Assembly (NCBI GenBank): GCA_050248955.1
Contig: JBFWRK010000014.1
Location: 1 to 64,000 of the forward strand
DNA from: JBFWRK01 sp050248955
GTDB taxonomy: Bacteria; Actinomycetota; Acidimicrobiia; Acidimicrobiales; Ilumatobacteraceae
DNA: 64,000 nt
Direction: 5' to 3'
In this document: positions 25,840-32,585 of the stretch, in pieces
How the letters are laid out: each line of letters opens with the position of its first letter
Position numbering within the stretch: the first letter of the stretch is position 1
Notes under the pieces: generated by a model
The model's input: the letters and a program-made list of their open reading frames with translations, nothing else
Database searches by the model: none
Told to the model about the DNA's origin: nothing
Program-made: the position numbers and the translations under genes

Positions 25840-27228
25840 TCACCGCCCGTCGAGCGAGAAGAGCATCGGCTCGGCGTAGCCAGCGGGATGGAACGAACCG
25901 TCGACGTCGGCGCGGTAGTCCGCGGCGATCTCGCCGGCGACCACACGCTCGAGTCCCTGCACGGCGACATCGACGTCGTGCCGGTCGTTGTAGCAACCGA
26001 AGCTGATCCGCACGAGCCCGGGCACGCCGCGCTTGTCGCCGTGGCGCGCCGCGTCGGCCCAGACCGCAGCCTCGGCCTGGCTCATACGGAGCAGGTGGGT
26101 GATGTACGGATGCGCGCAGAAGCACCCACTGCGCACACCGACGGCGTGCTCGTAGCCGAGCACCGCGGCGATCAGCCCGTGCTCGATCCCGGCGATGGTG
26201 AAGGGCAGCACGCCGACCCGGTCGATGCATGGGGACGTCGCGCTCGGGCCGGCGAACGTGAGGCCAGGCACCGTCGACAGGCGCGTGATCGCGTAGCGGG
26301 TCAGCGCGACCTCGTGGCCGGCGATGCGGTCCAGCCCCGCCGCGCTCAGCGTCGTGATCGCCGCCGCCAGGGCGATCGCTCCGAGGACGTTCGGGCTGCC
26401 CGCTTCCTCGCGATCCGGCAGGTCGGCCCACGCGATCGCCTCGGTCGTGACGGCGCGCACGGTGCCGCCGCCGGCGTGAGCGGGCGCACACCCGAACGCG
26501 CATCGCGTTCCGACGAGTGCTCCCGTGCCGAACGGAGCGTACATCTTGTGCGCCGAGAGCGCGACGAAGTCGAGATGGCCCGGATCGTCGTGCGACCGCA
26601 TGTCGATCGGGCGGTGTGCGGCCAGCTGGGCAGCATCGACCATGATGCGACCACCGACGGCATGCACCCTCGCGGCGAGCTCGTGCACCGGCTGCACCAC
26701 ACCCGTGACGTTCGATGCACCCGACACCGCGAGGAGGGCGATCCGACCGGCGTGCTCGGCGAGGAGCCGATCGAGATGGTCGACGTCCAGCGTGCCGTCA
26801 GGCCGCGCACCGACGTGGATCGTTCGGACGCGGTCACGCCACGGGAGGTCGTTCGAGTGGTGCTCCAGCAGCGTCGTCAGCACCACCGAGTCCGCAGCCA
26901 TCGGCAGTGCGCGGGCGAGCTTGTTGATCGCTTCGGTCGTGTTCTTGGTGAAGACGACCACGTCGCGTTCGGGGTCGGCGCCGAGGAACTCGCCGACGAC
27001 CTCCCTCGCGCGCTCGAATGCGGTGGTGCACAACCGGGACTTGTAGCCGGTGCCGCGATGGACGCCGGAGTAGAAGGGCAGCGCCCGTTCGATGGTCTCC
27101 ACGGCCGACCGGAAGGCGGGGGTGCTGGCCGCGTTGTCGAGGTTCACGTACGGGACGAGACCGCCGTCGAACACCGGCACGGGCTGGTCGATTCCGATGA
27201 GCGCTCCCCGGGCCACCGGCGCGGTCAT
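25840..27228 (-). CDS. class V aminotransferase / cysteine-desulfurase-like PLP enzyme
   Basis: The 462-residue protein is SufS-like: NLDNAASTPA at the start, PLP-binding Lys228 in SAHKMYAPFG, and a Cys-containing active loop RSGCFCAHP (Cys369 and Cys371) where SufS has its persulfide Cys. At about 460 residues it is longer than SufS (about 410). No suf or isc partners are adjacent, so housekeeping Fe-S assembly is unlikely; a Cys desulfurase/lyase for a special pathway is possible. The ATG at 27228 overlaps the membrane-protein stop (ATGA). Confidence 0.82.
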   Translation of the reverse strand: MTAPVARGALIGIDQPVPVFDGGLVPYVNLDNAASTPAFRSAVETIERALPFYSGVHRGTGYKSRLCTTAFERAREVVGEFLGADPERDVVVFTKNTTEAINKLARALPMAADSVVLTTLLEHHSNDLPWRDRVRTIHVGARPDGTLDVDHLDRLLAEHAGRIALLAVSGASNVTGVVQPVHELAARVHAVGGRIMVDAAQLAAHRPIDMRSHDDPGHLDFVALSAHKMYAPFGTGALVGTRCAFGCAPAHAGGGTVRAVTTEAIAWADLPDREEAGSPNVLGAIALAAAITTLSAAGLDRIAGHEVALTRYAITRLSTVPGLTFAGPSATSPCIDRVGVLPFTIAGIEHGLIAAVLGYEHAVGVRSGCFCAHPYITHLLRMSQAEAAVWADAARHGDKRGVPGLVRISFGCYNDRHDVDVAVQGLERVVAGEIAADYRADVDGSFHPAGYAEPMLFSLDGR

Positions 27229-28010
27229 CGCGCAGTTCCTGCGATCGTCCACCGGCGACGAACGCGTTCGATCTCCCAGGTGCTTCGCATCACTGCAGCG
27301 GTCAGCGCGGTGAGGGCGATCGCTCCAACGGGTTGCGTCACATCGGTGAGCCGCTCGAAGGCCGAGCCCATCGCTCCCGTCACGGCGGCGAAGACGTTGC
27401 CCACGACCGGGACCGAGTGCGCGCGGCCAACGACCCATCCGACGAGGCGAGCGCCGAGGAACCACGAGGCGACGAAGAGTATGCAGAGGCGCATCGTGTG
27501 CCGTCGGGAGACGAAGTGGCCGTTCGTGCTCAGGGCGAGCCCCGCCCCCGGGACGCCGAGCATGTTGACGACCCCGAGGTCCCCGACGAGCGACGCGGCG
27601 CAGCGCAGCCGGCGATGTCGAGCGGCGGTGCCGATCCGTTCCACGAGGCGTCCGAGCCGTTCTCCGACCACCTTGATGAGGTCGAACGGGTTCAGGTACG
27701 ACGCGCCGCGACGCAACCAGCGGAGCAGTGGGCTCCTGATGCCGGCGATCCGCTCGGCCCGTTCGTCGTCGACGCCCGCCATCGCTTCGGCAAGCCGCGT
27801 GGACGAGGCGATGGACAGGATGTAGCGAGCGCAGACGAAGTTGTAGACGATCATGACCAGGCCGAGGGCGATGTCGCCGCCGACGCCCGGGGCAGCGGAG
27901 CCGGCGAGCCGGGTCCGCACCGCGACGATCGCTGGATCCTCGGCGATGAACAGCCCACAGAACAGGAACGATGCAAGCCACAGTCGCTGGTTCCTCGCTC
28001 GACCATCCAT
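27225..28010 (-). CDS. membrane protein of unknown function
   Basis: The product of about 261 residues shows four hydrophobic segments: LWLASFLFCGLFIAED near 10-25, ALGLVMIVYNFVCARYIL near 47-64, LCILFVASWFLGARLVGWVV, and VGAIALTALTAAVM near the end. A basic central loop rich in Arg lies between. I recognise no family. ATG 28010 is taken because the first helix starts soon after; ATG 28031 is possible. It is coupled to the SufS-like gene and divergent from the SARP regulator. Confidence 0.55.
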   Translation of the reverse strand: MDGRARNQRLWLASFLFCGLFIAEDPAIVAVRTRLAGSAAPGVGGDIALGLVMIVYNFVCARYILSIASSTRLAEAMAGVDDERAERIAGIRSPLLRWLRRGASYLNPFDLIKVVGERLGRLVERIGTAARHRRLRCAASLVGDLGVVNMLGVPGAGLALSTNGHFVSRRHTMRLCILFVASWFLGARLVGWVVGRAHSVPVVGNVFAAVTGAMGSAFERLTDVTQPVGAIALTALTAAVMRSTWEIERVRRRWTIAGTAR

Positions 28011-28042
28011 GCCGTCCACGCGCGGGAGCATGCGGGGGTGAC

Positions 28043-28058
28043 GTAACCCCACCGTTAC
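28043..28058. promoter_or_regulatory. GTAAC-N6-GTTAC inverted repeat
   Basis: Perfect 5-bp arms (28043-28047, 28054-28058) lie in the 110-bp divergent region between the membrane-protein gene and the SARP regulator. An overlapping GGGGT/ACCCC symmetry (28036-28050) is also present. Probable operator for the leftward pair; the regulator is unknown. Confidence 0.4.
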
Positions 28059-28082
28059 CCGCGCCCATCGCGACCGATTCCT

Positions 28083-28112
28083 CCGGGCGCCTGCCGGGCG
28101 CCTCGTTAGGCT
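28083..28112 (+). promoter_or_regulatory. SARP-type direct repeat and -10, leaderless start
   Basis: CCGGGCGCCT occurs at 28083-28092 and 28094-28103, an exact 11-bp period. SARP regulators bind heptamer direct repeats with this spacing just upstream of the -10. TAGGCT (28107-28112) follows as a TAnnnT -10, placing the start near the GTG at 28121, so the mRNA may be leaderless. This suggests autoregulation by the SARP domain encoded downstream. Confidence 0.5.
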
Positions 28113-28120
28113 CGCGGCCG

Positions 28121-31100
28121 GTGAGTGGAGTCCTGCCGTCGCCGGGCGGTCGTCGTGCGCCGGTACCACCGGCGCCGCTCCAAGCAGAGCTGGTGCGCGG
28201 GCGGGTGCTCGAGGTGCTGGCGGCACGCTTCGACGTCCCCGTGACCGTGATGATCGCCGGGGCGGGCTTCGGCAAGACGACCGCGCTGGGCCAGGCGATG
28301 CGGGCCAACGGCGCATCCCCCCGTGGGATCGACGCCTGGATCGCCTGCGAGCCCGGCGACGAGGACGCCGGCCGGCTGTCGGCAGCGATCCTGGCGGCGC
28401 TCGAAGCGAAGCCGAGGCGGGGAGGCAACGTCGAACGGGTCCTCGACGCGTTGAGCGAGGTCGCGCCCGTCGACGTCTGCCTCATCATCGACGACCTGCA
28501 CGAGCTCCCCGCGATGTCGGCCGGATTGGAGCTGGTGCGCGAGCTCGCCGCTCGCCTGCCGGCGCACGGCCACCTCGTGCTCGCGAGCCGGGAACCAGTA
28601 CCGATCCCCCTGGCACGGCGCCGGGCTGCCGGTCAGGTCGTGGAGCTCGGTGTCGACGCGCTCGCGTTCAGCGAGGCAGAGGTCGCCGCGCTCGCCGGGA
28701 TGCTCGGCGGGGACCACGGCAGGTGCACCGAGCTCGCAGGGTGGCCCTCGCTCGTGCGGCTGGTCCTGTCCGCACCGCCCGGTGCGTTGCCGCAGTTCCT
28801 CTGGGAGGAGGTCGTCGGCGGTCTGCCGCCGGCCGACCGATCGGGCCTGCTCGCCCTCGCCGTACTGGGTTCCGGTTCGCCCGGCGAGCTGGCAGCGGTT
28901 GCCGGCGAGGACCTCGACATCGAGCGGCTGCTCGAATCCGTGCCGCTCCTGTACCAGGACACCCAGGGCCGCTACGGGGCCCACGAGCTCTGGGCGGACG
29001 CTGTCGAGCGGATCTTCCCGGCGCCGCAGGTCGCCCAGGCTCGCCGCCGGGCGCTGCACACCCTGCGGGCGCGCGGCGAGACGGTCCGAATGGGCTCGGC
29101 GGCCGTGCGGTGGCGAGACCCTGACATGTTCCGTGTCGCAGCACTCTCCCTCGTGCTCGAGAGCCTGGGAGCGCTGCCGATCGACACCGCTGCCCGTTGG
29201 TTGGCGAGCCCGCCGCACGACGCCGTCGGCACCCCGGAGCACCAACTCCTCGGGCTTGCCCTGCGGCACGCCCAGCGCCGGGACGACGAGGACCTCGACG
29301 CCGAGCTCGACGAGCTCGAACGCGCCTTCTGCCGGAGCGGCAACGAGGAGGCACAGGGTGTGACGCTCGCGGTCGCGTCCGTCGTCGCCCATGCGCGCGC
29401 CGACCACGTACGGCTCGTCGTCCTCGCCGAGCGCATCCGAGCGCTCCCCGGTGCTGCCGACCAGCCGTTGTTGAGCTTCCTCGTCGATGCCGTCGATGCC
29501 GCGCTCGCGTCGCTGGTCGGCGATGTCGCCGGCGCCTTGCGGATCATCGAGTCGATGTCGTTCGAGCAGGTGCCGAGGCTCGTGCGCGAGCTCGTCACCC
29601 GACTGCACGTCACGATGCTCGGGTTGGCGGGCCGCGCCGACGAGGCGGTGCGGATCGCCTCGTCGCTGCTGGAATCACCTCACGCCTACGTCCGTTCGGT
29701 GCCGCAGGTCATCCGCTGGGCAGCCGGCGATCCTTCCGAGTACCTCGCGGCGCCACCCGTCGTGGAGCAGATCCCGGATGTCAACCACCGCGATCGGTTC
29801 GTCCGTGCCGCGCACGGGATGGTCGTCGCCGCAGCACTCGGCGACCGAGTGCTGGCCAGGACGATGCGTCGCGAGCTCGAAGCGACGGTCGGCGAGCCCT
29901 CCGACGCCCGCGACAGCGCGATCGCGGCTGCGGCTCTGGCCTGCGGCGAGATCCTCCGCCGCGACGACGTGGCTGCCCGGGCGGCCATCGCCGATCACAT
30001 CGACCGCCACCCGCTCTCCGACTCGCTGGGCGAGGCGCACCTACGACGGGTCATGGCAGTCGCCTACGTGTGCGACACCCGCGCCCGCGACTGGTGGGAC
30101 GTCGCGGAGCTCGGCAACGTCCACGTCCGCGTGCGGGCGGTGGCGCGGCACGTGATCGCCGCGCGGGACGGTCACCTCGGTCCGCACGCACGGTTGGAGC
30201 CGCCCGAGGTCGTGGTCACCTGCCTGCCGCTCGCCTGGTCGGTCGACCTCGCCGTTCGGGCCCATGCCGCCGGCTGTCCTGACGGCGACCTGCTGGTGCG
30301 CGCGCTGTCCTCGTGGTTGCCCGACGCGACGAGGCAGGAGCTCGAGTGGCTCGCCACGCATGGCGACGCGGAGCGTCGACGCGTGGCCGCACTGCTCCTC
30401 GCCGACATCCCCGCACCGGGCGAGGTGCCGCTGCGCATCGACGTGCTCGGGCCGATGCGGCTGCACCTCGGCGACGAGGAGCTCTCGGGGCCAGAACTGC
30501 GGCGAGGCCGTGTCCGCACGCTGCTCGCGCTCCTCGTACTGCGCGGACCGCTCCGTCGCGAACGGATCTGTGACCTCCTCTGGGCGGATCTGGAACCGAC
30601 CGCTGCTGCCCAGAACCTGCGCGTCACACTCAGCCGGCTGCGGCGTTTGCTCGAGCCACGCGGCGGCGACAGCGACATGCCGTCGACCTCGCGCCTGCGA
30701 GTGCACGGCGACACGATCGAGCTCGCCGGTCCACCGCTCGTCGAGACCGACGTTCGGCGCGTTCAGGACCACCTCGCCGAGGCGGAGCACGCGCGCCGGG
30801 TCGACAACTCCGCCGAGGAGGTCGCCTGCCTCGAACGCGCTGTCGCGCTCTGGCGCGGCGACCTGCTCGTCGATCTCGCTTCGATCGGGGAGCTGGACGG
30901 CGAGGTCGAACACATCCGCCGCTCGCTCCTCGATGCCACCCTGCGGCTCGGCGAGCTGGAGTTGATCGCCGGCCGCTTCGACGAAGCGCTGCGCTGCGCC
31001 GAGCGCGGCAGGCTGGCGTCACCCTGGTCCGAGCGGGCCCACCGGCTGGCGATCGCCTGCCACCTGCAGCGCCACGACCGAGCCGGCCTCGATGCCGCGC

Positions 31101-31210
31101 TGCGATCGACCCGCACGCTGCTCGACGACCTCGGCGTCGAGCCCGAGGAAGCGACCCAGATGCTGCTCCGCCGGGGAGCGGTCCGCCTCGGCACGAGCGC
31201 GCCCGCCTGA
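28121..31210 (+). CDS. MalT-like ATPase with C-terminal SARP/BTAD DNA-binding domain
   Basis: The 1029-residue regulator has an N-terminal STAND-type ATPase (Walker A GAGFGKTTA 47-55; Walker B CLIIDDLHEL near 120-129), a long helical-repeat middle (about 250-750), and a C-terminal OmpR-like winged helix (IDVLGPMRLHLGDEEL from about 770; RTLLALLVLRG; SRLRRLLEP) followed by a BTAD helical domain. Classical AfsR has the SARP domain first, so this is the reverse order, known in some actinobacterial regulators. It probably switches genes on after ligand-driven ATPase oligomerisation. GTG 28121 fits the promoter position. Confidence 0.88.
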   Translation: MSGVLPSPGGRRAPVPPAPLQAELVRGRVLEVLAARFDVPVTVMIAGAGFGKTTALGQAMRANGASPRGIDAWIACEPGDEDAGRLSAAILAALEAKPRRGGNVERVLDALSEVAPVDVCLIIDDLHELPAMSAGLELVRELAARLPAHGHLVLASREPVPIPLARRRAAGQVVELGVDALAFSEAEVAALAGMLGGDHGRCTELAGWPSLVRLVLSAPPGALPQFLWEEVVGGLPPADRSGLLALAVLGSGSPGELAAVAGEDLDIERLLESVPLLYQDTQGRYGAHELWADAVERIFPAPQVAQARRRALHTLRARGETVRMGSAAVRWRDPDMFRVAALSLVLESLGALPIDTAARWLASPPHDAVGTPEHQLLGLALRHAQRRDDEDLDAELDELERAFCRSGNEEAQGVTLAVASVVAHARADHVRLVVLAERIRALPGAADQPLLSFLVDAVDAALASLVGDVAGALRIIESMSFEQVPRLVRELVTRLHVTMLGLAGRADEAVRIASSLLESPHAYVRSVPQVIRWAAGDPSEYLAAPPVVEQIPDVNHRDRFVRAAHGMVVAAALGDRVLARTMRRELEATVGEPSDARDSAIAAAALACGEILRRDDVAARAAIADHIDRHPLSDSLGEAHLRRVMAVAYVCDTRARDWWDVAELGNVHVRVRAVARHVIAARDGHLGPHARLEPPEVVVTCLPLAWSVDLAVRAHAAGCPDGDLLVRALSSWLPDATRQELEWLATHGDAERRRVAALLLADIPAPGEVPLRIDVLGPMRLHLGDEELSGPELRRGRVRTLLALLVLRGPLRRERICDLLWADLEPTAAAQNLRVTLSRLRRLLEPRGGDSDMPSTSRLRVHGDTIELAGPPLVETDVRRVQDHLAEAEHARRVDNSAEEVACLERAVALWRGDLLVDLASIGELDGEVEHIRRSLLDATLRLGELELIAGRFDEALRCAERGRLASPWSERAHRLAIACHLQRHDRAGLDAALRSTRTLLDDLGVEPEEATQMLLRRGAVRLGTSAPA

Positions 31211-31242
31211 CCGGCGGCCCGCCCGACTCGCGACGGTCCCGC

Positions 31243-31266
31243 TCGGCCAACGTGGCTCCTGGCCGA
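31243..31266. terminator. hairpin between convergent genes
   Basis: TCGGCCA (31243-31249) pairs with TGGCCGA (31260-31266) across a 10-nt loop, 32 bp after the SARP stop and before the end of the convergent cupin gene. No T-run follows, so it is a plausible bidirectional terminator only. Confidence 0.4.
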
Positions 31267-31305
31267 ACGCGATCTCCCGCTCGTTGCCCGTCTGGTCGAG
31301 CGTGC

Positions 31306-31692
31306 TCAGCCGGCCATGGCCGAGAGCATGTGATCCAAGACCTGGACATGTTCGGCTTGTGGGCTGAAGAGGATCACTTCCGCATCCTGCACGACACGCA
31401 CGCTGTGTCCCGGCGGCCAGTAGAAGAGGTCGTCACCGACACAGGTCTCCTCCGTGCCGTTGGTGTAGCTGACCACGACCTCACCCGAGATCATGAACCC
31501 CCAGTGCGGCGCGTGACAGGCATCGTCGTCGAGGCCGTGCAGGAGCGGCGCGATGTCGGTGCCCGCGCCGAGGGAGAAGTACTCGGCCGCCAGTGACCCG
31601 TAGTCGGACGAGTCGCCGAAGTCGATCGCTTGCCGCGCGACCGCGCCGGGTACGTCGATCTTGGTGGGGATGTCGTCCTTGGTGATTCGCAT
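31306..31692 (-). CDS. cupin-domain protein
   Basis: The 128-residue protein has one cupin barrel. Metal-ligand candidates are in CHAPHWGFMISGEVVVSY (about 58-76), with the second motif FYWPPGHSVRV near residue 93. It is divergent from the HxlR-family regulator and shares an 84-99 bp promoter region with it, so it is a probable target. Substrate unknown. The C-terminus is short, with no added domain. Confidence 0.75.
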   Translation of the reverse strand: MRITKDDIPTKIDVPGAVARQAIDFGDSSDYGSLAAEYFSLGAGTDIAPLLHGLDDDACHAPHWGFMISGEVVVSYTNGTEETCVGDDLFYWPPGHSVRVVQDAEVILFSPQAEHVQVLDHMLSAMAG

Positions 31693-31758
31693 CGATCCTC
31701 GCTTCGGAGTGAGCTGTCGTGGTCATCGCTCAGCGAAGACCTCGACGAGCTCGCCGAC

Positions 31759-31777
31759 CAGTTCCAATACTGAACTG
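31759..31777. promoter_or_regulatory. HxlR operator-like palindrome
   Basis: CAGTTC (31759-31764) and GAACTG (31772-31777) are perfect arms around CAATACT, whose AATACT (31766-31771) could be the -10 of the regulator gene. The right arm ends at the first base of GTG 31777. This is a good candidate autoregulatory site for the HxlR dimer. Confidence 0.5.
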
Positions 31778-31791
31778 TGGCAACGTGGGGC

Positions 31792-32457
31792 ATGACGACG
31801 TACGGGCAGTACTGCCCGATCTCACGATCGGCCGAGGTGCTCGGTGACCGCTGGACGATCCACATCATTCGCGACCTGCTGACCGGTACGACGAGGTTCA
31901 ACGAGCTCATCAACGGCAACCCCGGTCTCTCCCGCGCCTTGCTCAGCAGACGGCTCCAGCAACTGGAGCGAGCCGATGTGATCACGCACGACGACGACGG
32001 TCGCTACCGCCTCACACCGTCCGGGCGCGATCTCGAGCCGGTCGTGTTCGGTCTCGCGACATGGGGCGCGCGATGGACCTTCGGCGAACCCGAACCGCGA
32101 GAGCTCGACCCCGACCTGCTGCTGTGGTGGCTGCACCGCCGCCTCGACGCGAGCAAGCTGCCGGGGCCCCGGTTCACGATCGCCGTCAGCTTCACCGACC
32201 ATCCCAAGCGGTACTGGATCGTCGTCGAGCACGAAGCATCACTGTGTCTCGCCGATCCACGGTTCGAGATCGACGTCGCCGCGCGCACCGACCGGTCGAC
32301 GCTGTACCGCACCTACCTGGGACACGTCCCGCTCGTCGACGCCCACCGCTCCGGCCGGATCGAGCTCGCAGGGTCGAGGCCATCCGTTCGATCCTTCATC
32401 GACGCGTTCCGGCCATCTCCCGTCGCGGCGATCGTCGGCGCCGAGTCGCCTGAGTGA
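31792..32457 (+). CDS. HxlR-family regulator with SCP2-like C-terminal domain
   Basis: The 221-residue protein begins with an HxlR winged helix: YGQYCPISRSAEVLGDRWT, then GTTRFNELINGNPGLSRALLSRRL, then the wing DDDGRYRLTPSG. Cys13 in QYCP is the residue that senses thiol-reactive agents in some relatives. The second half (about 115-215) looks like an SCP2/sterol-carrier-type lipid pocket, a known actinobacterial combination, which would let it bind a hydrophobic ligand. ATG 31792 is used; GTG 31777, possibly leaderless, adds five residues. Confidence 0.82.
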   Translation: MTTYGQYCPISRSAEVLGDRWTIHIIRDLLTGTTRFNELINGNPGLSRALLSRRLQQLERADVITHDDDGRYRLTPSGRDLEPVVFGLATWGARWTFGEPEPRELDPDLLLWWLHRRLDASKLPGPRFTIAVSFTDHPKRYWIVVEHEASLCLADPRFEIDVAARTDRSTLYRTYLGHVPLVDAHRSGRIELAGSRPSVRSFIDAFRPSPVAAIVGAESPE

Positions 32458-32585
32458 CAGTCACACCTCCGGGCGCTGTGCAGCGCGCTGATCTCGGTGA
32501 CGCGTATCTGGACGCCATCGGTCATTCTCTCCTACCTGACCACAACCCGGTTCGCTGGCCCGGGTGACCGTGATGGGAGTGCCCG

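Noticed and set aside
28011..28316. N-terminal extension of the leftward membrane protein or SufS-like gene into the SARP gene
   Set aside because: It would overlap the SARP coding start and reads as Pro/Arg/Ser-rich bias sequence.
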